From: JBBQAA01 sp038276395
GTDB lineage: Bacteria > Actinomycetota > Thermoleophilia > Solirubrobacterales > Solirubrobacteraceae
Assembly: GCA_038276395.1 (NCBI GenBank)
Contig: JBBQAA010000068.1
Span: forward strand, 1 to 64,000
Reading direction: 5' to 3'
Length of the DNA stretch: 64,000 bases
Positions 16,146-25,022 of the stretch are shown piece after piece. Position 1 is the first letter of the stretch, and the number at the start of each line of letters is the position of its first letter. The translations under genes and the position numbers were made by a program. The notes under the pieces are model-generated. The model ran no database searches, had not been told where the DNA came from, and saw only the letters and a program-made list of their open reading frames with translations.

Positions 16146-17356
16146 GCGTCCACCGTCACCTTGGCGAGCCACTTGGTCTGCTGCACGCCCGGCTGGTTCG
16201 GCGCGATCAGGCGGCACGGGAAGCCGTGGTCGATGTGCAGCGGCTCGCCGTTGACCTCGAGGGCCAGCAGCGTCTGATCGTCCTGCAGGTGCGGGGCGTT
16301 GAGGATCGAGGTCCTGTAGGCCCCGCCGCCCTGGAGCGAGGTGACGGTGACGTGGCCCGGGTTCTCCGCCCCGGCCCGGGCGAGCAGGTCCTTCACGCGC
16401 ACGCCGCGCCCGCGCGCGCCCGCGCTCCAGCCCTCGACGCAGGTGATCGGGAGGTCGGCCTCGTGCCGGGGCATCGCGCGCAGCTCGGCGAGGGAGAGCT
16501 TCAGCTTGTTCTTCACCTTGCCGTCGACCGTCAGCGTGTAGCCCGGGTCCATCGCCTTCTTCGTCACGCCGGCTCCGGCCGCCGCCTTGTTGACGGGGAA
16601 GCCCTGCGGGCCGAAGTCGGGCTTGCGCGGCGCGAGTACCGCGAGCTCCTTGAGCGGGCGGAAGGTCTGGCCCACGGTGACGAGGGTGACGAGGCCGGCG
16701 CCGCCGAAGGCCGTCCACAGGAACCCGCGGCGGTCAAGGCCACCGCCCGTACGCTCGGCGACCACGGCCGGATCGCGGCGGAGCGAGCGACGCGTCTTGA
16801 CCCACTCGCCCCGATGTGCGCGACGAGGGCGCCGATGACGATCCACGAGGCCCAGAAGTGGGCGCCGGGGAAGGCGAGGGCCACGGGTACCAGTGGGCCG
16901 TGTTGGCCAGGCCGGTGAAGAGCAGGAAGACGCTCCCCGCCACGAGCGGCGCGACGAGCAGTCGCTCGAGGGCGTGGCCGAGCGTCTTGGCCGGCGGGAA
17001 GGTCCAGAGCTGGTCGTAGACCGCCCACAGCTTCGCGAGCAGGAGCGGAATGGCCGCGGTCCCCGCCGCCACGTGCAGGCCCTGGTTCCAGCGATAGAGC
17101 CAGCCCGGGCGGGCGGGCCAGGAGAGGAAGCCGACGTTCAGCGGGTGCTGGATCAGGTGGGAGACGAGGCCCGTGATGAAGCAGGCGACGAAGGCCACGG
17201 CGAGGGCAAGGCCGAGCACGGAGGCGATCCGCTCGGTGCGCAGGCGACTCGGGAAGGCGCCCTCCCGAGCGGGCCGGCGCGGAAGCGCTCGAGCTCCTCG
17301 TTGACGATCTGGAGCGGCGGCTCGCCGCCGCGGACCCGTTAGAACGAGCGCTTCAC
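16142..17356 (-). pseudogene. cytochrome b-type / sulfite-oxidase-like molybdopterin oxidoreductase, interrupted
   Basis: The product would be a membrane cytochrome b domain (LGLALAVAFVACFITGLVSH, then HVAAGTAAIPLLLAKLW and LLFTGLANTAHWYPW) fused to a RRGFL-type segment and a sulfite-oxidase-like molybdopterin domain. That domain carries the probable Mo-ligand cysteine in PITCVEGWSA. Only 16142-16846 is one open frame. The rest needs corrections: one missing base near 16808-16812, one near 16878-16880, one near 17266-17268, and an in-frame TAA at 17339-17341 five codons after the GTG at 17356. All three frame breaks equal a single missing G or C. Either the gene is decaying or the sequence has homopolymer errors. 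Confidence 0.75.
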
Positions 17357-17985
17357 GGCCGCCTCAGCCGCGCGAAGCGGCGCTCCCCGTCGGCCCAGGT
17401 CTCGGTGAGCGCGAAGCCCGCGGCCTCCGCCAGGGCGGGCGCCGCGTCGGCGCCCACGCGCGCCCACGGGAACCACTCGGAGCTCTCATCCTGCGCCTCG
17501 AGCCGCGCGACGGGGCGAGCGGTGCCGGCTCCGGGGGCCTCGAACTCGGCGAGGACCTCGCCGCCCGCGCGCAGCAGCGCGCGCAGGCGGTCGAGCAGGA
17601 GCACGGGGTCGCCGCCGATCCCGACGTTCCCGTCGAGCAGCAGCACCGAGCCCCAGGTCCCGGTCCCGGGGACCTAGCCGAAGACGCAGCCGGTGAAGAC
17701 GCTGGCGCCGCGGGCGCGGGCGAGGTCGGCCGCGTCGGGCGAGAGGTCGATGCCGAGGGCGAGGACGCCGCGCTCGGCCAGCGCGCGGACGTGGCGGCCC
17801 GGGCCGCAGCCGACGTCGAGGACCGGGCCCCGGGCACGGTCGAGCACGGCCTCGTCGGCGGGCGTCGTCTCACCGAGCCAGGTGGCCAGCGGCAGCGGCT
17901 CGGCGCGCGAGCCCGCGAAGCGGACGGCAACCGTCTCCCCTCCGAGCGCGGCCGCGTAGGCGGCGATGGGGGAGAGCGCGCTCAC
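17353..17985 (-). CDS. class I SAM methyltransferase interrupted by an in-frame TAG
   Basis: The first part (104 codons) has the SAM-binding motif VLDVGCGPGRHVRALAERG. It ends at TAG 17674-17676, but the same frame continues without shift through VPGTGTWGS, LLLDGNVGIGGDP and SEWFPWARVG to a stop at 17353, giving a normal-length methyltransferase (about 210 residues) if the TAG is read through or is an error. GNVGIGGDP is conserved in actinobacterial members of this cluster. It overlaps its neighbours on both sides (GTGA at 17982-17985 and at 17353-17356). Substrate unknown. Confidence 0.7.
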
Positions 17986-18611
17986 GCCGCCCTCGGCAGG
18001 TCGCGGACGGCGCGGGCGAAGGTCGTTTCGGGTGCGGCGGCGGCCACCGCGGCGGCGCTCGCCCAGTCGTCCACGTCGGCCAGCGCCGGGAGGGCGGCGA
18101 CGGTGAGGCCGAGCTCGCGCAGCCGCGCGGCCTGGCGGGCGCCGGTGTGCGCTGCACTCATGGGAACGCCGAGGAAGGCGCGGGCGTCGGGGGTCCGTAG
18201 GCCGATGGCCCAGTAGCCGCCGTCCTCAGCGAGGCCGAGGACGGCGTCGGTCCCGTCCGCGGCCAGCGTGTCGAGCGCACCGGAGAGCAGGGCGGGCGTG
18301 ACCTGGGGCGTGTCCATCCCGATGACGAGCGCGGGGCCGGCGAGCGCGTCGAAGGCGGCGGCGAGCCGGGCGGCGAGACCGCCCGAGCGCTGGGGAATGA
18401 CCTCGAAGCCGTCCGGCAGGCCGGTCAGCGTAGGGCCGTCGAGGACGACGACGCGGCGCCCGGCGTCGGCGGCGGCGACCGCCGCCAGGGTGTCGGCGAG
18501 GGCCGCGCCCGCGAGCTCCGCGGCCTCGGCCGGCGTGTACGGCGGGCACAGGCGCGTCTTCACGCGACCGGGAACGGGGGACTTGGCGATGACGGCGAGG
18601 GCCGGGCGCAT
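17982..18611 (-). CDS. TIGR04282-like (DUF2064) glycosyltransferase-fold protein
   Basis: A 209-residue protein of the GT-A-fold family called rSAM/selenodomain-associated transferase 1. Landmarks are ALAVIAKSPVPGRVKTRLCPP (in part, residues 4-22), the IGMDTPQVTP metal-site region (about 93-102) and GLAEDGGYWAIGLR (about 126-139). The family looks like nucleotidyl- or glycosyltransferases; its reaction is not established. ATG 18611 abuts the upstream GT2 gene with no gap, and its stop overlaps the methyltransferase start, so all act in one operon. Confidence 0.82.
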   Translation of the reverse strand: MRPALAVIAKSPVPGRVKTRLCPPYTPAEAAELAGAALADTLAAVAAADAGRRVVVLDGPTLTGLPDGFEVIPQRSGGLAARLAAAFDALAGPALVIGMDTPQVTPALLSGALDTLAADGTDAVLGLAEDGGYWAIGLRTPDARAFLGVPMSAAHTGARQAARLRELGLTVAALPALADVDDWASAAAVAAAAPETTFARAVRDLPRAA

Positions 18612-19253
18612 CTACAGCACCGCGCTCATGTCCCGCACGGCGCGGAGCGTGCCCCCGAGCGTGCCCGTCACCTTCGAGTGCCCGCCGGCGCGCGGCCCGT
18701 AGGAGACGGGGCGCTCGGCGATCCGCCAGCCCGCGGCGGCGGCCCGGAGCACCATCTCCAGCGGCCAGCCCGAGCGGCGGTCGGCGATGCTGAGCGCGAG
18801 CAGGGCCTCCCGGCGCGCGGCACGCATCGGGCCGAGGTCGGTCAGCCCGGCGCCGGCACGGCGGCGGAGCTCCCAGGCGAGCGCGCGGTTGGCCAGGCGG
18901 GCGTGGGGCGGCATGGCCCCTGGGGCGATCTGCCGGGCGCCGAGCACGAGGTCGCAGTCGCCCCGCTCGACGGGCCCCGTGACGCGGGGCAGCTCGGCCG
19001 GGTCGAGCGAGCCGTCGGCGTCCATGAAGGCCACGACGTCGGTCTCGGCGGCGCACAGGCCGGCGAAGCACGCGGCGCCGAAGCCGCGCTGCGGCTCGCT
19101 GACGACGCGGGCGCCGAGGCGCTCGGCGAGCGCTCCCGAGCCGTCGCGCGAGCCGTTGTCGACGACGAGCGGACGATGCTCCGGCCCGAGTCGGGCGAGG
19201 ACTCCGGGCAGCGCCTCGGCCTCGTCCAGCACGGGAAGGACAACGTCCACCAC
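18612..19253 (-). CDS. family 2 glycosyltransferase (DPM1-like)
   Basis: A 213-residue GT2 enzyme: DVVLPVLDEAEALPGVLARL at the start, a nucleotide-sugar-binding VVDNGSRDGS motif, and the DXD-like FMDADGSLDP (about 75-84), then a Q/R-rich acceptor region (YGPRAGGHSKVTGT near 187). It has no transmembrane tail, like the short dolichyl-phosphate-mannose-synthase type. It is the first gene of the minus-strand operon with the DUF2064 protein, methyltransferase and molybdo-oxidoreductase, a set repeatedly seen in actinobacteria. Acceptor and sugar are unknown. Confidence 0.88.
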   Translation of the reverse strand: MVDVVLPVLDEAEALPGVLARLGPEHRPLVVDNGSRDGSGALAERLGARVVSEPQRGFGAACFAGLCAAETDVVAFMDADGSLDPAELPRVTGPVERGDCDLVLGARQIAPGAMPPHARLANRALAWELRRRAGAGLTDLGPMRAARREALLALSIADRRSGWPLEMVLRAAAAGWRIAERPVSYGPRAGGHSKVTGTLGGTLRAVRDMSAVL

Positions 19254-19260
19254 TCACCGG

Positions 19261-19289
19261 AACCTAAGGGTTTTACCGGCGAAAGTCCA
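19261..19289 (-). promoter_or_regulatory. promoter for the minus-strand GT2 operon, leaderless
   Basis: On the minus strand TGGACT (19289-19284), 17 bases, TAGGTT (19266-19261), then 7 bases to GTG 19253. The spacing suits a sigma-70-type promoter with transcription starting at or very near the start codon. Confidence 0.5.
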
Positions 19290-19365
19290 GTACGAAGTCG
19301 AGAACGCGGACGCTCCTGCTCCGCCTGAGTCCTCCTCGCGCCCCGTCCGGCCTTAGGGTGACCCC

Positions 19366-20303
19366 GTGCCGACCCTCGTCCGCCCGCGCCCGCCCCGCGC
19401 GCCCGCTCGGGCCCGCGGCTCGGCGGCGGGGTCTCGTGGCCCGCGCTCGCGCTCCTCGCGCTGGCCGGCTGCGGCGGCGGCGACGGCGACGCGGGGTCGT
19501 CGCGCCCCGCGCCGCGCTCGGGCCGCCTGCTCCTGCGCGTCGACGGCGTCGCCGCGCTCGCTCCCCGGCCGGGCGGCGCGCTCGTCTTCGGGGAGCGCAC
19601 GACCGGGCGCGTCCGCCTCCGCGACGCGCGCGGGCGCGTGCGGATGCTCGCGCGCCTGCGGGTGCGCTCGGACGGCCAGCGCGGCCTGCTCGGCCTGGCG
19701 GCGAGCGGCGACCGCGTGTGGGCGGAATGGACGCCGCCGGACGGGCGGCTGGTGATCGCCCGGATCCTGCCCGGGCCGCGGCGGATCCTCTGGCGCGGCC
19801 CGCCGAGCGCCACGCTCGCCAACAGCGGGCACCTCGCGCTCGGCCCGGGCGGCGAGCTCGTGGCCGGGATCGGGGATCGCCAGACCCGGAAGCTGGGCTC
19901 GCTCTTCACCGTGCTGCCGCGGCGGCGCACGCTCTCCACGGGCTGGAACAACCCGTTCGCGTTCTCCGTCGGCCCCGACGGCGCGCTGTGGGTGGCCGAC
20001 AACGCCCCGGGCGACACGGGCGAGCGCCTGACGCGTGGGGATCGCGGGCGCCCGCGGCCGCCGATCACGATCCTGCGCACGGGCACCGCTCCCTCCGGGC
20101 TGGCCGTGCTCGACCCCCGCACGCTCGCCGTCTGCGGCTTTCGCTCGGGCCGCCTGGACCTCTGGCGGGTGGGGGAGGGCGCGCCGCGGCGCCTGACCGC
20201 CGCGCGGCCCCTGGCCACCGACTGCCGGCTCGGCGTCGCCCGGCTCGGCGACGGCGCGCTCGTCTACTCGACGGGCGACGCGCTGCGCGTGGTCCGGCCG
20301 TGA
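19366..20303 (+). CDS. sorbosone/glucose dehydrogenase-like lipoprotein, frameshift near the N-terminus
   Basis: From 19437 one frame encodes a lipoprotein signal (ALALLALAGC, Cys as lipobox) and then a beta-propeller of the PQQ-dependent sugar dehydrogenase type: QRGLLGLAASGD, LANSGHLALGPGGELVAGIGD, GWNNPFAFSVGPDGALWVADN. This frame has no start codon before a stop at 19359. The likely start GTG 19366, preceded by TAGGGT, is in another frame, so one base is missing, probably in the GGGG run near 19428-19431. The mature protein would be membrane-anchored outside the cell. PQQ use is unproven; such folds often bind other ligands. The stop overlaps the epimerase start (GTGA). Confidence 0.65.
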
Positions 20304-21355
20304 GGGTCCTCGTCACCGGCGGCGCGGGCTTCGTCGGCTCGCACGTCGTCGACGCGCTCGTCGCGGGTGGCCACGAGATCCGCTCCCTCGACCTCCTGGA
20401 CGCCGACGTGCACGCCGAGCGCCCGGCCTACCTGAACCCGGCCGCCGAGCACGTCGTCGCGGACGTGCGGGATACGGACGCGGTCACCGCCGCGCTCGCG
20501 GGGGTGCAGGCGGTCTCCCACCAGGCGGCGAAGGTCGGCCTCGGCGTCGACCTCGCCGACCTGCCCGCCTACGTCGCCCACAACGACCTCGGCACCGCGG
20601 TGCTGCTGGCGGCGCTCGCGGCCGCGCCGGCGGCGCCGCGCGCCCTCGTGCTCGCCTCGAGCATGGTCGTCTACGGCGAGGGCGCCTACGCCTGCCCCGA
20701 GCACGGCGCCGTCCGCCCCGCGCCGCGGGAGCGCGCCGCGCTCGCGGCGGGCGCCTTCGAGCCGGGGTGCCCGGCATGCGGCGAGATCCTTGCTCCCCGC
20801 GCCATCCCCGAGGACGCGGCGATGGACCCGCGTAACGTCTACGCCGCCACGAAGCTCCACCAGGAGCACCTGGCGACGGCGTTCTCCCGGGAGACCGGCG
20901 TTCCCGTCGCCGCCCTGCGCTACCACAACGTCTACGGGCCGCGGATGCCGCGCGACACGCCCTACGCGGGCGTCGCGTCGCTGTTCCGCTCGGCGCTCGC
21001 CGCGGGACGGGCGCCCCGGGTCTTCGAGGACGGGGCCCAGCTCCGGGACTTCGTCCACGTCCGCGACGTCGCCCGCGCGAACGTCCTCGCGCTCGAGGCC
21101 GGCGCCGCGGGTGCCTTCAACGTCTGCTCCGGCCGCCCGCGCTCGGTGGGGGAGATGGCCGGCGCGCTGGCCGACGCCGCCGGGCCCGATGCCCCGCGGC
21201 CCGAGGTCACGGGGGAGTTCCGCCTGGGCGACGTCCGCCACGTCTTCGCCGACCCCGCGCGGAGCGCCGCCGCGCTCGGCTTCCGCGCCGCTGAGGACTT
21301 CCGGGCGGGGATGGCGGAGTTCGCCACGGCCGAGCTGCGCGCCCCGTTCCGATGA
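20300..21355 (+). CDS. NAD-dependent sugar epimerase with zinc-knuckle insert
   Basis: An extended short-chain dehydrogenase of 351 residues: dinucleotide motif GGAGFVG (7-13), catalytic Y181-x3-K185 (YAATK), and HNVYGPRMP in the substrate loop. Between residues 130 and 162 it carries an insert with C132, H135, C157 and C160, a likely zinc knuckle (CPEH and CPAC). This insert occurs in a subgroup of nucleotide-sugar 4-epimerases resembling dTDP-L-rhamnose 4-epimerase. The exact sugar cannot be told. It is translationally coupled to the upstream lipoprotein by a GTGA overlap. Confidence 0.85.
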   Translation: MRVLVTGGAGFVGSHVVDALVAGGHEIRSLDLLDADVHAERPAYLNPAAEHVVADVRDTDAVTAALAGVQAVSHQAAKVGLGVDLADLPAYVAHNDLGTAVLLAALAAAPAAPRALVLASSMVVYGEGAYACPEHGAVRPAPRERAALAAGAFEPGCPACGEILAPRAIPEDAAMDPRNVYAATKLHQEHLATAFSRETGVPVAALRYHNVYGPRMPRDTPYAGVASLFRSALAAGRAPRVFEDGAQLRDFVHVRDVARANVLALEAGAAGAFNVCSGRPRSVGEMAGALADAAGPDAPRPEVTGEFRLGDVRHVFADPARSAAALGFRAAEDFRAGMAEFATAELRAPFR

Positions 21356-21418
21356 AGGGTCGGTGAACGCGCACCCGCCGGGGTGGACGCGATCCTTCGA
21401 GGCTGACACACTCGACGG

Positions 21419-22126
21419 ATGCCCGACGGATCCCGTGGCACCGTGCTCGTCGTCGATGACGAGCCGACGATCGGCGAGATCGTCTCGCGCTACCTGGAGC
21501 GCGCGGGCTACGAGGCGCGCGTCGCCGACACCGGCCCGAAGGCGCTGGCGGAGGTCGCGCGCGCGCGGCCGGATCTCGTCGTGCTCGACCTCATGCTCCC
21601 GGGGATCGACGGGCTCGAGGTCATGCGGCGGATCCGCCAGCCGCCTTCGCCCGACATCCCCGTGATCCTCCTCACCGCCAAGGGGGAGGAGTCCGATCGC
21701 CTCCTCGGGCTCCGCCTCGGGGCCGACGACTACGTGGTCAAGCCGTTCTCGCCCGCCGAGCTCGTGGCTCGGGTCGGCGCCGTCCTGCGCCGCGTCGACG
21801 GCGCGATCGAGAGCGCCGAGCCGCTCTCCTTCGACGGGCTCGAGATCGAGCCCGTCGCACGGCGCGTCGTCGCCGGCGGGGAGGAGGTGTCCCTGACCCA
21901 GCGCGAGTTCGACCTGCTGCTGTTCCTCGCCCGCCACCCCGGGCAGGCGTTCACGCGCGATCAGCTCATGGACCACGTGTGGAACTACTCCTTCTACACC
22001 GACACCTCGACCGTGACCGTCCACGTGCGGCGCCTGCGCGCGAAGATCGAGCCCGACGGGCGGGCGGGATCGACGCCCCGGTTCATCCAGACCGTGTGGG
22101 GCCTCGGCTACCGCTTCCAGGTATGA
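21419..22126 (+). CDS. OmpR/PhoB-family response regulator
   Basis: A 235-residue regulator. The receiver domain has VVDDEP at the start, phospho-acceptor aspartate in LVVLDLMLPGIDG (about 58) and LLTAKGEE and K in DYVVKPFSP. The winged-helix DNA-binding domain includes LTQREFDLLLFLARHPG and VTVHVRRLRAKIE, ending in WGLGYRF. CACACT ends 6 bases before ATG 21419. The adjacent sensor kinase overlaps by ATGA, so the two form a two-component pair. Targets unknown. Confidence 0.95.
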   Translation: MPDGSRGTVLVVDDEPTIGEIVSRYLERAGYEARVADTGPKALAEVARARPDLVVLDLMLPGIDGLEVMRRIRQPPSPDIPVILLTAKGEESDRLLGLRLGADDYVVKPFSPAELVARVGAVLRRVDGAIESAEPLSFDGLEIEPVARRVVAGGEEVSLTQREFDLLLFLARHPGQAFTRDQLMDHVWNYSFYTDTSTVTVHVRRLRAKIEPDGRAGSTPRFIQTVWGLGYRFQV

Positions 22127-23322
22127 CGCGCCGGTGGGGATTCCTCATGACGTGGCCGGGCTCGGTCGCCGTGGCCCTCGCGGGCGCGCTCCTCGCCGCG
22201 CTGATGTGCGGCCTCGCCGAAGGCGCGCACGCCGGCCTGGTTACCGGCCTCATCCTCGCCCCGGTGGGCGCGCTCACGGTGTTCGCCGCCGCCCACGCCC
22301 GCCGCCGGCCGCGGCTGCGCGGCCAGATCGGGATGACCGCCGCGCTCGCGGCGATCCCGCTCGTGGCGATCGTCGCGCTGTTCGTCCTCGTCATGTTCGT
22401 CTCCCCGCGCGACGGTCTCGTGGCCGCGTTCGCCGCCGCCTACGCGGGGCTCGTGGCGGGCCTCGCGGGCCGGCTCGCCGTCGAGCCCGTCCTCGCCGAC
22501 GTCGACGTCCTGAGCGCGGCGCTGCGGGCGGTCGGGGCCGGCGAGCGGATGCCCGCCGTGCCCGAGGGCGGGGACGAGCTGGCCGAGCTCGGCGCCGACG
22601 TCCGGGCCATGGCCGAGCGCCTGCAGGCGGGGGAGGACGCCCGGCGCCACCTCGTCGCCGCGGTCTCCCACGACCTCCGCACGCCGCTGACCTCGCTGCG
22701 CCTGCTGGCCGAGGCGGTGGGCGACGAGGTCGTCGACGCCGAGACGCGGCAGCGCTACCTCGAGCAGCTCCCGGTCCACGTGCGGGCCCTCTCCGCGCTC
22801 ATCGACGACCTCTTCGAGCTCTCCCGCATCGAGGCGGGGGACATCGCGTGGTCGATGGGGCGCGTCGAGCTCGACGACCTGGTGTCGGAGACCGTCGACC
22901 TCATGCGCGTGGTGGCCGAGCACCGCGCGGTCTCGGTGCGCGCGGAGATCCCGGCCTCGCTGGCGGCGGTCACCGGGAACCCGGAGAAGCTCCAGCGCGT
23001 CCTCTTCAACCTCATCCAAAACGCCATCCGCCACACCACGGCCGACGGCAGCGTCGTCGTCCGCGCCGCCCCGGCCGCCGGGGGTGGCGGCGCCGTGCAG
23101 GTCGAGGTGGCTGACACGGGCGCGGGGATCGAGGCGGCCGAGCGCGCCCGGGTCTTCGAGCCGTTCTTCCGCGGCGGCGAGGGCTCCTCGCGTACCGCCG
23201 ACGGCGCCGGTCTTGGCCTCGCCGTGGCCCGGGCGATCGTCGAGGCCCACGGCGGGCGGATCTGGCTGGCCGACGCCGAAGAGGGCACGCGCATCCGCTT
23301 CACGCTGCCCGCCGCGGCGTAG
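22123..23322 (+). CDS. membrane sensor histidine kinase
   Basis: A 399-residue kinase. Hydrophobic segments lie near 10-30, 38-52, 65-85 and 92-115, then a HAMP-like linker (ADVDVLSAALRAVGAGERM). The HisKA phospho-acceptor is in AAVSHDLRTPLTSLRLLAEA (about 186). The ATPase domain shows the N box LIQNAIRHT, G1 VADTGAGI and G2 GAGLGLAVARAIVEAHGG. The loops between helices are short, so it probably senses a membrane or intracellular cue. It partners the upstream OmpR-type regulator. Confidence 0.93.
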   Translation: MTRRWGFLMTWPGSVAVALAGALLAALMCGLAEGAHAGLVTGLILAPVGALTVFAAAHARRRPRLRGQIGMTAALAAIPLVAIVALFVLVMFVSPRDGLVAAFAAAYAGLVAGLAGRLAVEPVLADVDVLSAALRAVGAGERMPAVPEGGDELAELGADVRAMAERLQAGEDARRHLVAAVSHDLRTPLTSLRLLAEAVGDEVVDAETRQRYLEQLPVHVRALSALIDDLFELSRIEAGDIAWSMGRVELDDLVSETVDLMRVVAEHRAVSVRAEIPASLAAVTGNPEKLQRVLFNLIQNAIRHTTADGSVVVRAAPAAGGGGAVQVEVADTGAGIEAAERARVFEPFFRGGEGSSRTADGAGLGLAVARAIVEAHGGRIWLADAEEGTRIRFTLPAAA

Positions 23323-23339
23323 CCGGGAGGGACGGTCCC

Positions 23340-24053
23340 CTAGCGTGAGTGCGCGCCGACCGTCGCCCAGCCGAGGCCGCGCTGGGCGACCGCGTCGAGC
23401 ACCCGCGGGAGCGCGGCGACGGTCGTCTCCCACGAGCCGGGGTCCGAGTAGGCGTCGGAGTCGTGCAGGAGGATGACCTCGCCCGGGCCGAGCGCGCGCG
23501 TGGCCCGGGCCGCCACCGAGGCTGGGGTCTCGCGGCGGCTCCAGTCCCGCCCCCAGCGGCTCCAGAGCAGGATCGGGCGCCCGGCGGCGCGGAGCACCGC
23601 AAGCGAACCGGCCGAGAGGATCCCGTAGGGCGGCCGGTAGAGCCGCGCCTCGACCCCCAGCAGCTCGCCGATGGTTTCCGCGCCGCGCTCGACGTCGTCC
23701 CGGACCTGCGCGGGCGTCAGGCGCAGGTGGTTGCGGTGGCGCTCGCCGTGCATGGCCACGGCGTGCCCGGCGGCGAGGATCTCGCGCGCGAGCGCCGGCT
23801 CGCGCCTGACCTGCTCGCCGACGAGGAAGAACGAGGCCCGCGCGCCCGCCGCGGCCAGCAGGGTGAGGACGGCCGGCGTCCCCCGCGCGTGGGGCCCGTC
23901 GTCGAAGGTCAGCGCCACGGCATCAGGCGCGGCGACCCGCCGCGGCAGCGCCAGCGCGCGAGCGAGCGGCGGGGCGAGCGGCGCGAGCGCGGGCAGGGCA
24001 TGGGCCGCGCCGGCGGCGCCCACGGCGAGCCCGAGGGCGCGAACGGGCATCAT
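23340..24053 (-). CDS. polysaccharide deacetylase (NodB domain)
   Basis: A 237-residue carbohydrate esterase family 4 protein with an N-terminal hydrophobic signal or anchor. NodB motif 1 is LTFDDGPHARGTPAVL and motif 2 the histidine-rich MHGERHRNHLRL. Motif 3 is YRPPYG, followed by a WGRDW segment and a late LLHDSD. Such enzymes remove N-acetyl groups from surface glycans such as peptidoglycan or GlcNAc polymers. Two adjacent ATGs (24053, 24050) are possible. The start lies only 6 bases from that of the divergent DMT-type gene. Confidence 0.88.
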   Translation of the reverse strand: MMPVRALGLAVGAAGAAHALPALAPLAPPLARALALPRRVAAPDAVALTFDDGPHARGTPAVLTLLAAAGARASFFLVGEQVRREPALAREILAAGHAVAMHGERHRNHLRLTPAQVRDDVERGAETIGELLGVEARLYRPPYGILSAGSLAVLRAAGRPILLWSRWGRDWSRRETPASVAARATRALGPGEVILLHDSDAYSDPGSWETTVAALPRVLDAVAQRGLGWATVGAHSR

Positions 24054-24059
24054 GGTCCG

Positions 24060-25022
24060 GTGCTCCTGCTCGGGATCCTCGCTGCCGCGGTGGCCTCGCT
24101 GATGTACGACCTGGCGGTCGCCCTGCAGGCGATCGAGGCGCGCGCCGTCCCCGTCGAGCAGGGCCTCAGACCCTCCTTGTTCGGCAGCCTCCTGCGCCGC
24201 GGGCGCTGGATCGCCGCCACCGCACTGTCCATCGCCGGCTTCCCCCTGCAGGTCGTGGCGCTCCTGTGGGCCCCGCTCACCGTGGTGCAGCCTACGCTCG
24301 CGCTCGGGCTGCTCCTCCTGCTCTACCTCGGCCACCGGATGCTCGGCGAGCGCGTCGGGCGGCAGGAGCTCGTGGGAGTCGCGCTCGTCGTCGGCGGCGT
24401 CGCCGGGCTCGCCCTCGCCGCGCCCGAGCGCTCGACCAGGGCCGCCTCGACGCTCGAGATCGCCGTCGTCCTCGGCGCTCTCGGCCTGATCGCGATCCTG
24501 CCCTTCCTGCGCCGCGCGTGGAGCGCCGGGCTGCCCGTGGTCTATGCCGCCGGACTGTGGTTCGCCTGGGGAAGCATCACCGCGAAGTTCCTCTCCGACG
24601 CGCTGGCCGAGTCCCACTGGCTCCGCGCGCTCGAGTGGGCGGCGATCACGGGCGCCTCGGGGATCTTCGCCCTGCTGGCGGAGATGACGGCCCTCCAGCG
24701 CCGCGCGGCGGTGCAGGTGGCGCCGATCGTCTTCGTCGTCCAGGTCGTCGTGCCGGTGCTGCTCGCGCCCGTGCTCACGGGGGAGCGGTGGAGCTCCACG
24801 CCGCTCGGCGGCCTGCTGCTCGTGGTCCTGCTCGCCGTCGTGGCCTCGGGCTCGCTCGTGCTCGGCCGCTCGCCCGCCGTCGCGGGGCTAACGGCGGGCG
24901 CCCACGAGGGGCCCGACGGGCACGGCGGTGTAGCCGCCGGCGCGGAGCGTGGCGAGGACGCGGCGGATCTCGCCGGCGCCGCCGCGCCCGGGCCGCACCT
25001 CGAGGACGACCCCGGGGTGTAG
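24060..25022 (+). CDS. DMT-superfamily (EamA/NIPA-like) membrane protein
   Basis: About 320 residues with nine or ten hydrophobic segments in two halves, characteristic of the drug/metabolite transporter superfamily. PTLALGLLLLLYLGHRMLGERVGRQELVGVALVVGGV (first part near residue 80) is the most typical stretch. Possible substrates range from Mg2+ to lipid-linked sugars. GTG 24060 is taken as the start; an in-frame ATG lies at 24102. The last ~45 codons (from about 24888) overlap the 3' end of the convergent fusion gene and look like read-through, suggesting a lost stop codon near 24888. Confidence 0.7.
   Translation: MLLLGILAAAVASLMYDLAVALQAIEARAVPVEQGLRPSLFGSLLRRGRWIAATALSIAGFPLQVVALLWAPLTVVQPTLALGLLLLLYLGHRMLGERVGRQELVGVALVVGGVAGLALAAPERSTRAASTLEIAVVLGALGLIAILPFLRRAWSAGLPVVYAAGLWFAWGSITAKFLSDALAESHWLRALEWAAITGASGIFALLAEMTALQRRAAVQVAPIVFVVQVVVPVLLAPVLTGERWSSTPLGGLLLVVLLAVVASGSLVLGRSPAVAGLTAGAHEGPDGHGGVAAGAERGEDAADLAGAAAPGPHLEDDPGV

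Noticed and set aside
17674..17676. Pyrrolysine or recoded TAG in the methyltransferase
   Set aside because: TAG is used as an ordinary stop in nadA, atpG and other genes here, and no recoding element or pyl gene is visible.
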